From an uncultured Lachnospiraceae bacterium (lineage in GTDB: Bacteria > Bacillota > Clostridia > Lachnospirales > Lachnospiraceae), in NCBI GenBank assembly GCA_910576815.1, contig CAJTKA010000020.1:5789-69788 (forward strand): a stretch of DNA of 64,000 nt, read 5' to 3'. This document shows positions 26,006 to 34,780 of the stretch, one piece after another. The notes beneath the pieces are model-generated. The model was not told the DNA's origin, made no database searches, and saw only the letters and a list, made by a program, of their open reading frames with translations. A program made the translations under genes and the position numbers. The stretch's first letter is position 1. Each line of letters begins with the position of its first letter.

Positions 26006-26893
26006 TTAGTCGACCCTCTCTTTTCCCCAGAAGAACAGCGCAACCGTGCCGGGACCCGTATGGGCACCGATGGTGGTACCAACGCTGTTGATCAAAACCC
26101 TGCCGTTGAGATGGGGAAAACGCTCCTCCACCAGATCGGCCACCATTCTTGCGTCCGCATAGCAGGCGGATTGGGAAATATAGCATTTTCCATCGTAGTC
26201 AAGGCCGCCGTCGGCAAATTCTTCCATCTTATCGACAATGGCCTGTATGACCTTCCGCTTGGTGCGGATCTTGAAACGGGGAATCAGCCTTCCCAGATTG
26301 TCTACATTGAGGAGCGGGCAGATGTTCAGCATATTGCCGACCATGCCGGAGGTCTTGGAGACGCGGCCGCCTTTGATAAAAAAGGTCAGGTCGGTGGAGA
26401 AAAACCAGTGATGCAGGCGCAGACGGTTATCGAGCGCCCACTGATACAGTTCCTCAACGGTCATTCCCTCGTCGCGCAGATCCGCAAGCTTATCCATGAG
26501 CAGACCGAAGCCTGAGGACGCCGCCAGGGAATCTGCGATATAGATGTTGTTTTCGGGGTATTTATCGGCAAGCTGCGCTTTGGCAGCCATAGCGGAATTG
26601 ATAACGCCCGAAATGCCGGAGGAAAGACACAGATGCAAAACGTCCTTCCCTGCACGCAGGAAGGGCTCGAAATACTCTATAAATTCTTCTACGTTGACCT
26701 GTGAGGTCTTAGTGTCCGCACCGTCCGCCATGGCCTGATAAAAAGCCTCAAAGGACATGCTCTTGCCAAGGTCGTCCAGATATTCCCGGCCATCGAGTTC
26801 ATAGTGAAAGCTGGCATAGGAGATGCCGCGCTTGGCGAAATGATCTGCCGAAAGATCTGCTGTCGAGCAGCAGCTTAAAATATATTTCTTCAT
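26006..26893 (-). CDS. DegV-family fatty-acid-binding protein
   Basis: 295 residues with the DegV/FakB two-domain fold: an N-terminal STADLSADHF segment, TSQVNVEEF, LCLSSGISG (fatty-acid carboxylate site) and a C-terminal GTTIGAHTGPGTVALFFWG. In characterised systems FakB delivers exogenous fatty acids to the FakA kinase; no fakA is nearby. The start ATG is at 26893 with AAAGGA upstream. The next gene, the phosphatase, follows by about 2 nt. Confidence 0.92.
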   Translation of the reverse strand: MKKYILSCCSTADLSADHFAKRGISYASFHYELDGREYLDDLGKSMSFEAFYQAMADGADTKTSQVNVEEFIEYFEPFLRAGKDVLHLCLSSGISGVINSAMAAKAQLADKYPENNIYIADSLAASSGFGLLMDKLADLRDEGMTVEELYQWALDNRLRLHHWFFSTDLTFFIKGGRVSKTSGMVGNMLNICPLLNVDNLGRLIPRFKIRTKRKVIQAIVDKMEEFADGGLDYDGKCYISQSACYADARMVADLVEERFPHLNGRVLINSVGTTIGAHTGPGTVALFFWGKERVD

Positions 26894-27027
26894 AATTGAT
26901 ATGTGATTTCCTTTCCCGCAGCCTGCGCATCCGAAACATCATTTATGTAAAAGTGTATCATGTTTGAGCGGCAAATACAATGAAGACTTTTTCCCACAAC
27001 GGTTTTCCAATATTTCCCCGCGAAGGC

Positions 27028-27056
27028 TTGTCTTGTCTGGGGTTTTTTGGTATACT
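27028..27056 (+). promoter_or_regulatory. pfp promoter
   Basis: TTGTCT (27028-27033), a 17-nt spacer and TATACT (27051-27056). GAAAGCGTTA at 27064-27073, right at the predicted transcript start, weakly resembles a catabolite (cre) site; that reading is tentative. Confidence 0.6.
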
Positions 27057-27110
27057 CTACATCGAAAGCGTTAAAAAATAATTTATTTTATAAAAAAGGA
27101 GAGAACGAGC

Positions 27111-28337
27111 ATGAAAGGAAACATTGTTGTTGGACAGTCCGGCGGCCCCACAGCCGTAATCAATTCTTCCGTAGCAGGTGTGTATGCGGCGGCGAAGAAG
27201 CTTGGAGTCAAGAGGATCTACGGTATGGTGCACGGTATTGAGGGCTTTTTGGAAGATCGGATGATCGACCTGGGCGAGTATCTGGACGACGAAACGGGGA
27301 TCGAGCTCTTAAAGAGGACTCCTTCCGCATTTTTAGGTTCCTGCCGTTTTAAGATGCCTAAGATCGAGGGACATGAGGATGTTTACGAGAAGGTATTCGA
27401 GATCATGGAGAAGCACGATATTGAGTGCCTGTTTTATGCAGGTGGCAATGATTCCATGGATACGGTCAAGATGCTGTCCGACTATGCGGCGGCGCATGGT
27501 AAGTCCCAGAGATTTATGGGCGTTCCCAAGACCATCGATAATGACCTGCCTGTGACAGATCATTGCCCGGGTTACGGTTCTGCTGCAAAATACATTGCCG
27601 CGTCCTTAAAGGAAGTGATTCGCGACAACGCATCCTTTGGCGCGAAGAAGCCCACCATCTGCATCGTGGAGATCATGGGTCGTAACGCAGGCTGGCTGAC
27701 GGCGGCGGCAGCGCTTGCTAAGGGCGACGACTGCGAGGGCTGTGATGCGATCTACCTGCCTGAGAAGGTGTTTGACATCGACAAATTCGTGGCGGATGTA
27801 AAGGACCTGGCGGCGAAAAAGTCTTCCGTTGTAATCGCGGTGTCCGAGGGTGTTAAGGTGGCAGACGGCAGATATGTGTGCGAGATTGGCAGAGAGGTGG
27901 CAGTGGACGCCTTCGGTCACAAGCAGATGTCCGGCACGGCCGTGATGCTGGCGGATAAGATTGCGGCTGAGACAGGACTTAAGACCCGTGCGATCGAGTT
28001 CTCTACCTTGCAGAGAGCGGCGACCCATCTGGCTTCCCTGACAGATATCAACGAAGCGTTTCAGGTTGGGCATGACGCAGTGATGGCTGCAGAGGAAGGC
28101 AAAACCGGTATGATGATCACTCTTGACAGAAATGGGGATGATCCTTATCAGTGCGGCACCAGCGCTTATGATATCCATGCGATTGCAAACGTGGAGAGAA
28201 ACGTGCCTGACGAGTGGATTACTGCGGATGGCAAGGGTCTGACGGAAGGTTACGAAAAGTATGCAAGACCTCTTATCATGGGCGAGTTGCAGCCTTTGTT
28301 TGTGAACGGTCTGCCGAGACATCTGGTGAGAAAATAA
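27111..28337 (+). CDS. pfp: Pyrophosphate-dependent 6-phosphofructokinase
   Basis: Phosphorylates fructose 6-phosphate reversibly with PPi in glycolysis. 408 residues. GGNDSMDT (111-118) has Asp114 where ATP enzymes have Gly, and PKTIDNDL (139-146) has Lys140 where ATP enzymes have Gly; together these mark PPi specificity. MGRNAGWL is the substrate loop. AAGGAGAG precedes the ATG. A terminator follows at 28374. With cellobiose phosphorylase and glycogen phosphorylase nearby, the region favours phosphate-conserving sugar use. Confidence 0.93.
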   Translation: MKGNIVVGQSGGPTAVINSSVAGVYAAAKKLGVKRIYGMVHGIEGFLEDRMIDLGEYLDDETGIELLKRTPSAFLGSCRFKMPKIEGHEDVYEKVFEIMEKHDIECLFYAGGNDSMDTVKMLSDYAAAHGKSQRFMGVPKTIDNDLPVTDHCPGYGSAAKYIAASLKEVIRDNASFGAKKPTICIVEIMGRNAGWLTAAAALAKGDDCEGCDAIYLPEKVFDIDKFVADVKDLAAKKSSVVIAVSEGVKVADGRYVCEIGREVAVDAFGHKQMSGTAVMLADKIAAETGLKTRAIEFSTLQRAATHLASLTDINEAFQVGHDAVMAAEEGKTGMMITLDRNGDDPYQCGTSAYDIHAIANVERNVPDEWITADGKGLTEGYEKYARPLIMGELQPLFVNGLPRHLVRK

Positions 28338-28373
28338 AAACAGCATAAAATCTCAAAAACTGGGAAATTTTTC

Positions 28374-28402
28374 AAAAGAGTGGTTTACAAAGCCACTCTT
28401 TT
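28374..28402 (+). terminator. pfp terminator (contains the next promoter's -35 box)
   Basis: AAAAGAGTGG (28374-28383) pairs with CCACTCTTTT (28393-28402) around loop TTTACAAAG, followed by GTTAT. The -35 element of the next gene lies in the loop. Confidence 0.8.
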
Positions 28403-28432
28403 GTTATATGATGGTCTTGGAAAACGATTTCC
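28384..28432 (+). promoter_or_regulatory. Promoter and operator of the second LacI gene
   Basis: TTTACA (28384-28389), a 17-nt spacer and TATGAT (28407-28412). The near-palindrome GGAAAACGATTTCC (28419-28432), a LacI-family type site, covers the predicted start of transcription, so autoregulation is likely. Confidence 0.68.
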
Positions 28433-28486
28433 GTGATTTTCCGCAGTCAGTATGGAGATTCTTTACTACGATAGATTGGAAAAACG

Positions 28487-29476
28487 ATGGTATCGATCAA
28501 AGATGTCGCAAAACAGGCGGGTGTGGCCATTTCCACCGTATCTAAGGTGCTGAACGGCTATCCCAATGTGAGCGAAGCGACCAGGAAAAAAGTGAATCGG
28601 GCGGTGGAGGAGTTAAATTTCGTACCGAACTCCGTGGCCGCCGCCCTCTCCTCCAAACAGTCAGGCAGGGTAGCCCTGCTTCTGAACCTGGGCAATGTTG
28701 CGCAGGCGGTGGACGAGATTTATATGCAGTACGTTGCAGGCACCATTGGCAGGGCGGTGGAATTGAATCTGGATGTGATCACCATCTTCGATTCCATGCT
28801 GAAAAATAAGAGTCTGGACGAAGTGGTGCGTTATCTGCGCTCCCAGAGCATTACCGGTCTTATCATTTTCGGGATGTCAAAGGATGACAAGGTGCTGCAG
28901 CGGCTGATCGACGCGCAGTTATTCAAGATCGTGACGGTGGATGCACCGCTGGTGAACGCATCTTCTTCGGCTGTCTGGATCGACCAGGCGGCGGCGCAGT
29001 ACGATGTGGCGAAAAAGACGCTCAAAGAAAACAGGGGAAAAAACATCCTCTATTTAGCAGGGAAAAAGAACGGCTACGTGTCTGCCGAGCGTCTCAAAGG
29101 GATGCAGCAGCTGGCGGAGGAAGAAGGCTTGACCCTGTTTGTCAGGAACGGGGAATTTTCGGAATTACAGGCAAGGAATCTTACCTTGCGCTATGCTAGA
29201 AAGAGAGATATCGTGGTCTGTGCTTCCGATTTGATGGCGATCGGCGCAATGAGAGCGCTGATGGATATGGATATTTTTCGTCCCGTCTGTGGTTTCGACG
29301 GGATCACACTGATGGGATATGCGGGCAAGCAGATGAATACGGTCAGACAGGATTTTAGGCGGATCGCTTCTGAGGCGGTGGAGGAGTTGAAACACCTTTT
29401 AGATGGCGGAGAAGGCAGGCAGATCGTCTTGGATTATGAACTGGTGCGGATGAAATATGATGACGTCCTCATCTGA
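28487..29476 (+). CDS. LacI-family transcriptional regulator (next to glycogen phosphorylase)
   Basis: 329 residues. The LacI HTH (MVSIKDVAKQAGVAISTVSKVLNG) leads into a sugar-binding-protein-like core (VCGFDGITLMGYAGKQMNTVRQD near the C-terminus). Located between pfp and glgP, it may control glycogen or alpha-glucan use, but the effector cannot be read from sequence. The SD is weak. A LacI-type operator lies about 60 nt upstream. Confidence 0.88.
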   Translation: MVSIKDVAKQAGVAISTVSKVLNGYPNVSEATRKKVNRAVEELNFVPNSVAAALSSKQSGRVALLLNLGNVAQAVDEIYMQYVAGTIGRAVELNLDVITIFDSMLKNKSLDEVVRYLRSQSITGLIIFGMSKDDKVLQRLIDAQLFKIVTVDAPLVNASSSAVWIDQAAAQYDVAKKTLKENRGKNILYLAGKKNGYVSAERLKGMQQLAEEEGLTLFVRNGEFSELQARNLTLRYARKRDIVVCASDLMAIGAMRALMDMDIFRPVCGFDGITLMGYAGKQMNTVRQDFRRIASEAVEELKHLLDGGEGRQIVLDYELVRMKYDDVLI

Positions 29477-29593
29477 CAGTACAATATCGCGTTGTGATCT
29501 TGCGGATGATGCAAAGATTATGAGTCCGTGACTTGTAAATAGAACAAAAAGCGGAACACTATCATATAAAAAGGAAAAGGGAGGTTACAAAAC

Positions 29594-31903
29594 ATGACAC
29601 AGGCAAGCAACCTGAAAAGAGACATTCTGGTAATGAATCTCGAGCAGGAACTGGAAAACCAGACGCGGGAAGGGTATGGAAAATCCATTTCAGAATGCAG
29701 CAACGAGGAACTTTATTACAGCATTCTCCAGCTCTCCAAGAAATTGATGGCAGCCTCGGAACGGATCGAGGGTGAAAAGAAGATATACTACATCTCCGCG
29801 GAGTTCCTGATCGGTAAGCTTCTGTCCAACAACCTGATCAATCTGGGAATCTATGACAAACTGGAAAAAGTCCTTGCGAGCAAAGGCAAGCAGCTGTCCG
29901 CGATCGAGGAAGTGGAGCCCGAACCGTCTCTTGGAAACGGTGGTCTGGGACGTCTTGCTGCATGTTTCCTTGATTCCATTGCATCCCTCGGTCTTCCCGG
30001 CGAAGGCATCGGCCTGAACTACCACTTCGGGTTATTCAAGCAGGAGTTTAAGGATAAATTGCAGACAGCGGAAAAGAATGACTGGATCGAGGAACAGTCC
30101 TGGCTGACAAAGACGGACACCGCTTTTGAGGTAGCTTTTGGCAAGAAGAAGGTAACGTCCAGACTCTACGACATTGACGTGGTCGGATATGACAATGGTG
30201 TCAACAAACTGCGCCTCTTTGATATTGAGACGATTGACGAGAGCCTGGTGAAGGAAGGAATCGACTTTGATAAAAAGGATATTGAGAAAAACCTAACGCT
30301 CTTTCTCTATCCTGACGACTCAGACGAGGCGGGAAATCTCCTGCGCATCTACCAGCAGTATTTCATGGTGAGCAATGCGGCGCAGCTGATCTTAAAGGAG
30401 ATGAAGGAAAAGCAGTATGATCTGCGCACCATGTATGACCATGCGGTGATCCAAATCAACGATACGCATCCCACGATGGTGATCCCGGAGCTGATCCGTA
30501 TTTTGGTGGACGATAAGGCTTTCACCATGGACGAGGCGATCGAGGTCGTGAGCAAGACCTGCGCTTATACCAATCACACCATTTTGGCGGAAGCGCTGGA
30601 GAAGTGGCCCTTAAAGTATCTGGAGAAGGTGGTGCCGCAGCTCGTGCCCATCATCAAGGAGCTGGATAAGCGGGTTGCTAAGAAGTATAAGGATCCCAAG
30701 GTGCAGATCATTGACAAAGATAAGCGCGTGCATATGGCACACATTGACATTCACTACGGCTTTTCCGTCAATGGTGTGGCGGCGATCCACACGGAGATCT
30801 TAAAGAATACCGAGCTGAATGCTTTTTATAAGATCTACCCGGAGAAATTCAACAATAAGACCAACGGCATCACCTTCAGAAGATGGCTGTTGTCCTGTAA
30901 CCGCGAGCTGGCAGGATTTTTGTCGGAGACTATCGGCGACGGCTTTAAGAAGGATGCGGCGAAACTGGAGAAGCTTTTGGAGCACATCGACGACGAAGCA
31001 GTATTGAACCGCATTGCCGAGATCAAGATGAACCGCAAGAAAGACCTGGTGGCTTATGTGAAAGAGGTGGAGGGCGTGACATTGAATCCCGATTCCATCT
31101 TCGATATCCAGAGCAAACGTCTGCATGAGTATAAGAGACAGCAGATGAATGCGCTCTATATCATCCATAAGTATCTGGAGATCAAGGGTGGTAAGAAACC
31201 TGCAAGACCGATGACTTTTATCTTCGGTGCGAAGGCCGCGCCTGCTTATGTGATCGCGCAGGATATCATCCATCTGCTGTTGGTGCTGCAGGAGATCATC
31301 AATAACGATCCCGACGTCAGCCCTTACATGACAGTACTCATGGTGGAGAATTATAATGTCGCTTACGCGGAGAAGATGATCCCGGCCTGCGACATTTCCG
31401 AGCAGATTTCGCTGGCATCCAAGGAGGCTTCCGGAACGGGCAACATGAAGTTCATGTTAAACGGTGCGGTGACGCTGGGTACTTCTGATGGTGCAAACGT
31501 GGAGATCCACGAGCTGGTGGGTGATGATAATATATATATCTTCGGTGAGAAGTCCGAAGCGGTCATCGAGCACTACGAGAAGGCGGATTATGTGTCTAAG
31601 GATTACTATAAGAAATCGCCTGTCATCAAGGAGGCGGTGGACTTCATCGTCAGCAAGCAGGCGCTGAAGGTGGGCCACAAGGAGAATTTGGAGAGACTCT
31701 ACAAGGAGCTGTTGAACAAAGACTGGTTCATGACCCTTTTGGATCTGGAGGATTATATCAAGACCAAGGATCAGATGATGGCAGATTACGAGGATCAGAC
31801 CAAGTGGAGGAAGATGATGCTTACAAACATCGCCAAGGCTGGGTTCTTCTCCTCCGACAGGACCATCGAGGAGTACAACAGGGATATTTGGCGGTTAAGA
31901 TAA
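29594..31903 (+). CDS. glgP: Glycogen/maltodextrin phosphorylase (GT35)
   Basis: Releases glucose 1-phosphate from alpha-1,4-glucan ends with PLP as cofactor. 769 residues, family-typical. Visible signatures: SLGNGGLGRLAACFLDS, QINDTHPTM, FNNKTNGITFRRW, RLHEYKRQQMNAL and the PLP lysine segment EASGTGNMKFMLNGA. GGGAGG (29579-29584) precedes the ATG. The 3' end overlaps the convergent glycosyltransferase gene by 9 nt, and its terminator lies inside that antisense coding region. Confidence 0.95.
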   Translation: MTQASNLKRDILVMNLEQELENQTREGYGKSISECSNEELYYSILQLSKKLMAASERIEGEKKIYYISAEFLIGKLLSNNLINLGIYDKLEKVLASKGKQLSAIEEVEPEPSLGNGGLGRLAACFLDSIASLGLPGEGIGLNYHFGLFKQEFKDKLQTAEKNDWIEEQSWLTKTDTAFEVAFGKKKVTSRLYDIDVVGYDNGVNKLRLFDIETIDESLVKEGIDFDKKDIEKNLTLFLYPDDSDEAGNLLRIYQQYFMVSNAAQLILKEMKEKQYDLRTMYDHAVIQINDTHPTMVIPELIRILVDDKAFTMDEAIEVVSKTCAYTNHTILAEALEKWPLKYLEKVVPQLVPIIKELDKRVAKKYKDPKVQIIDKDKRVHMAHIDIHYGFSVNGVAAIHTEILKNTELNAFYKIYPEKFNNKTNGITFRRWLLSCNRELAGFLSETIGDGFKKDAAKLEKLLEHIDDEAVLNRIAEIKMNRKKDLVAYVKEVEGVTLNPDSIFDIQSKRLHEYKRQQMNALYIIHKYLEIKGGKKPARPMTFIFGAKAAPAYVIAQDIIHLLLVLQEIINNDPDVSPYMTVLMVENYNVAYAEKMIPACDISEQISLASKEASGTGNMKFMLNGAVTLGTSDGANVEIHELVGDDNIYIFGEKSEAVIEHYEKADYVSKDYYKKSPVIKEAVDFIVSKQALKVGHKENLERLYKELLNKDWFMTLLDLEDYIKTKDQMMADYEDQTKWRKMMLTNIAKAGFFSSDRTIEEYNRDIWRLR

Positions 31904-32953
31904 AGCTTCAAGTCTTACCAATGCGGGGGCGTAGCTCCCGCATTTTTTATAGGCTTTCCGCGCTTCTTCCACGCGCCCGGTGCATTCCAGGATCACGCCC
32001 ATGTTATAGAAGGCGAGATAGGTGTTGACGCCCTCTACCGAAAACTCTGTCATAGTGGTAGACTTCTGAAATTCCGCGAGCGCCTCCTCAAAAAGCCCGT
32101 TATTCATATAAATGAGCCCCATCAGAAAAACGAAGTCCGCACGCACGGCGAAGGCGTCATAGAGGGAAGCAAGCCCCAGCGCTTCGCGGTTTCTCTTAAG
32201 GTCTAACAGGGTGTAGCCATAGGATTCCACCATCGTTCGCACATAGTCCAGAGAAGGATCGACGTCCAGTGACAGCCCGGCGTCGAAGCTCTCGCAGGCT
32301 TTTTCGTTTTCCCCCAGCCTGCGGTAGGTCATGCCCAGCTGACAGTAAAGATAAGGGTCAGGTCCCTGAGCAGCCAGCTCCGCCGTAAGCAGCGCAATGT
32401 TGCGGCGGCATTTTTCCTGCATGACGTCGTCGCTTAAGTCATAGCCCACGTGGAGAATTGTGACAGGAGCGTCATAAACCGGATTGGGAAGACCAGGCGT
32501 ATGACGGCTAGATAACTGCTCATGTATCGCGCCGGTGAAGAAAAACTGTCTGCGGTCAGCCAGACGGCTAACACGGGTCTGTTCGTAGGAGGTGCGCCCA
32601 TCCTTGGTAAAACGGCTGCGGATCAGGATGCGGCCCACGGCGTTCGCATAATGTTCCATGCAGCGCAGAAGGGCGGGAGCATCCAGCTCCTCGATCCATT
32701 CGTCGCAGTCGAGGGAGAGGATACGATCGTGGGATGCTTTTTCCATACAAAAATTCCTGGCGGCGGAAAAATCATCGCACCAGTCGAAGTGAAAGATTCG
32801 ATTGGTGTATTTTTCTGCGACCGCCAGGGTACGATCCGTGGAGCCTGTGTCCGTCAGCACGATCTCAAAACCGTAAGGCGCAAGACGGCGCAGGCATTCC
32901 CCGATATGGGCTTCTTCATTTTTGGCTATGATACAGACTGAGAGCGGAAGCAA
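31895..32953 (-). CDS. TPR-containing family 2 glycosyltransferase (paralogue A)
   Basis: 352 residues. The N-terminal GT2 domain (SVCIIAKNEEAHIGECLRRL, DTGSTDRT, DFSAARNF, LDCDEW as the DxD-type metal site) is followed by about five TPR-like helical pairs (about 200-345). It is similar throughout to the gene at 32977, so the two are tandem duplicates. Relatives glycosylate proteins or peptides (SunS-like) or cell-surface polymers; the acceptor here is unknown. The start is ATG 32953 (AAAGGAG upstream on its strand). Confidence 0.88.
   Translation of the reverse strand: MLPLSVCIIAKNEEAHIGECLRRLAPYGFEIVLTDTGSTDRTLAVAEKYTNRIFHFDWCDDFSAARNFCMEKASHDRILSLDCDEWIEELDAPALLRCMEHYANAVGRILIRSRFTKDGRTSYEQTRVSRLADRRQFFFTGAIHEQLSSRHTPGLPNPVYDAPVTILHVGYDLSDDVMQEKCRRNIALLTAELAAQGPDPYLYCQLGMTYRRLGENEKACESFDAGLSLDVDPSLDYVRTMVESYGYTLLDLKRNREALGLASLYDAFAVRADFVFLMGLIYMNNGLFEEALAEFQKSTTMTEFSVEGVNTYLAFYNMGVILECTGRVEEARKAYKKCGSYAPALVRLEALS
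31920..31948 (+). terminator. glgP terminator embedded in antisense coding sequence
   Basis: AATGCGGGGGC (31920-31930) pairs with GCTCCCGCATT (31934-31944) with one wobble pair, then TTTTTAT. It lies wholly inside the last codons of the opposite-strand glycosyltransferase gene. Confidence 0.85.
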
Positions 32954-32976
32954 GGCGGCTCCTTTCAGAATGGGGC

Positions 32977-34041
32977 TTAGGAGGCAGACTGTGCAGCCAG
33001 CTCCTTGAGCCTGCGCATGGCGGGTTCAAAGTCCCCGCATTTTTTATAGTAGATCCTGGCTTTTTCAAAATCGCCCATCGACTCGTAGATGTCCGCAATC
33101 TGGAAAAAGGCACGATAGCTGTTTACGCCCTTGCGAGAGGGGGTTGGAAGTTTTGTGGCTTTTTCAAACTCAGCAATAGCGTCTTCCGGTTCGCCCTTTT
33201 TCATGTGAAGCATACCCATCAGGTAAACAAAGTCCGCCCTGTCGGAGAACTGGTCATAATATTCCTTCAAGGTCATGGCATCGTCATATTTGGCAAGGTT
33301 CATCAGGCAGTAGCCGTAAGCCTCCATCATATTCCGCGCAAATTCGGAGGAAGGATCAGTGTTTAGTTCCAATCCCAGTTTGTAGTAGTGGGCCGCCTTT
33401 TCCAAGTCGTTTAAGGAAAGGTAATTTTGACCCAGCTGGAAATACATATAAGGGTTCGGTCCCTTGAGAATCAAATCGTGAAGCAGCATTTCCAGATTTC
33501 TCGTGGCACGCATACGCTTGTCGGATTCTTCTACATAGCCCTCGTGATAAAAGGTCAGGGGAATCGAAAACTGTTCCGGTTCCTTTCCCTGGAGCGTGCG
33601 CACCTGCTCGTGAATGGTACCCTCATAGTGACAGAAGTTACGATGAAAGAGCCTGCCGATACGCTCTGCCATGATGGAGCGCGCGCCCTGCACCGTGTAG
33701 GGATTGTTGCGCATGATCATACCGACGGCTTTTTCGTTTCTGACAAGGGAATCTTCAAGGTCCGCCAGATTCACATTTTCCAGATATTCGTCGCAGTCGA
33801 TGGTCAGTACCCAATCGTTGGCAGCCTGCTGGATCGAAAAGTTTCTCGCGCTGCTGAAATCGTCACACCATGCAAAATGAAACACTCTGTCCGCATACTT
33901 GTGAGCGATTTCCACCGTGCGGTCAACGGAACCTGTGTCCACCACAATGATCTCAAAGCGGCAGGGGCGCAGTCTCTTTAAGCATTCTTCGATGTGATTG
34001 TCCTCATTTTTTGCGATCATGCACACGGATACGGGCAGCAT
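32977..34041 (-). CDS. TPR-containing family 2 glycosyltransferase (paralogue B)
   Basis: 354 residues, upstream of paralogue A by 23 nt in one operon. GT2 motifs are SVCMIAKNEDNHIEECLKRL, DTGSVDRTVEI, DFSSARNF and TIDCDEY; the C-terminal half is TPR repeats (YLSLNDLEKAAHYYKLGLEL; YLMGMLHMKKGEPEDAIAEF). Cytosolic, no membrane segment. The duplicated pair suggests two related acceptors or sequential sugar additions. Start ATG 34041 preceded by AAGAGGTG on its strand. Confidence 0.88.
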   Translation of the reverse strand: MLPVSVCMIAKNEDNHIEECLKRLRPCRFEIIVVDTGSVDRTVEIAHKYADRVFHFAWCDDFSSARNFSIQQAANDWVLTIDCDEYLENVNLADLEDSLVRNEKAVGMIMRNNPYTVQGARSIMAERIGRLFHRNFCHYEGTIHEQVRTLQGKEPEQFSIPLTFYHEGYVEESDKRMRATRNLEMLLHDLILKGPNPYMYFQLGQNYLSLNDLEKAAHYYKLGLELNTDPSSEFARNMMEAYGYCLMNLAKYDDAMTLKEYYDQFSDRADFVYLMGMLHMKKGEPEDAIAEFEKATKLPTPSRKGVNSYRAFFQIADIYESMGDFEKARIYYKKCGDFEPAMRRLKELAAQSAS

Positions 34042-34243
34042 AGAATAACACCTCTTTTGTGATACTTATTTACTATATCCATTTTAGCATTTTCTTGCAG
34101 CTTCGACAATACGGTTTTTGGCGGGACAGGACAAAAGATTATACTTTTTGTACAAAAACAAAAGAAATATTAGTGAAAAGAGTACAAGGATGACGATATT
34201 ACGTTTATTGTTGCGTTTAGTGGTTCCTTTTTTTTCAAAAATG

Positions 34244-34252
34244 TGTTATACT
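34244..34252 (+). promoter_or_regulatory. Extended -10 promoter for the HTH gene
   Basis: TGT-TATACT (34244-34252) is an extended -10 element with no convincing -35 box; the upstream region 34085-34240 is T-rich. It precedes the HTH gene by about 75 nt. Confidence 0.45.
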
Positions 34253-34325
34253 GTCCGAAACGGTGAGGGGTTGGGATTTTCTCATCAAAGAAAAAGCACA
34301 GGATAAGGGGATAAGGAGGTCTATT

Positions 34326-34667
34326 ATGACGAAGGCAGAAATTTTAAAGGCAGAAATTTTGAAGCAGCACAAGAGTGTCAGGCAGTTTGCGATTGAAATG
34401 TCGATTCCATACTCTACGCTGGTTACCGCACTGGATAGAGGAATCGAGGGTATGGCTTATGGGACTGTTATCAGGATGTGCGACAAACTGAACTTAAACC
34501 CTGTGGACTTCACGCCCATCAACCAAAAGAGTCTGCTCGGTGGTAAGATCATGGAGAACCGCGTGATGCAGTACTATGTGAAACTGAACAAGACCGGCCG
34601 CAAGAAGGCGCTGGAGCTGATGGAAGATTATGCGCAGCTGGAGAAGTATCAGGCGACCGAAGACTGA
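34326..34667 (+). CDS. Small XRE-like helix-turn-helix protein
   Basis: 113 residues. The helix-turn-helix is SVRQFAIEMSIPYSTLVTALDRG, followed by MCDKLNLNPVDF as in Cro/XRE domains. A C-terminal helical tail (NRVMQYYVKLNKTGRKKALELMEDYAQLEKY) could dimerise. The N-terminus holds a tandem AEILKAEILK repeat. AAGGAGG (34313-34319) fixes the ATG at 34326. It is followed at once by a large leader structure and then glf. Target unknown. Confidence 0.8.
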   Translation: MTKAEILKAEILKQHKSVRQFAIEMSIPYSTLVTALDRGIEGMAYGTVIRMCDKLNLNPVDFTPINQKSLLGGKIMENRVMQYYVKLNKTGRKKALELMEDYAQLEKYQATED

Positions 34668-34760
34668 GTAAAAAGAAATTCTAGTTGCTCACGCCAGAGG
34701 GCGTTTCGCAAAGAATTTCTATGTTTTACTCAAGAGAATGCCTATAAATCTGGCATTCTC
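34666..34760 (+). promoter_or_regulatory. Two-part hairpin leader upstream of glf
   Basis: The first structure nests three stems: GAGTAAAA (34666-34673) with TTTTACTC (34724-34731), GAAATTCT (34675-34682) with AGAATTTC (34712-34719) and ACGCC with GGCGT (34691-34704). The second is GAGAATGCC (34734-34742) with GGCATTCTC (34752-34760). It starts within the stop codon of the HTH gene and ends 10 nt before the glf SD. There is no T tract, so it is more likely a leader or processing structure than a terminator. Confidence 0.6.
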
Positions 34761-34780
34761 TGCATGGATTGGAGAATAAT

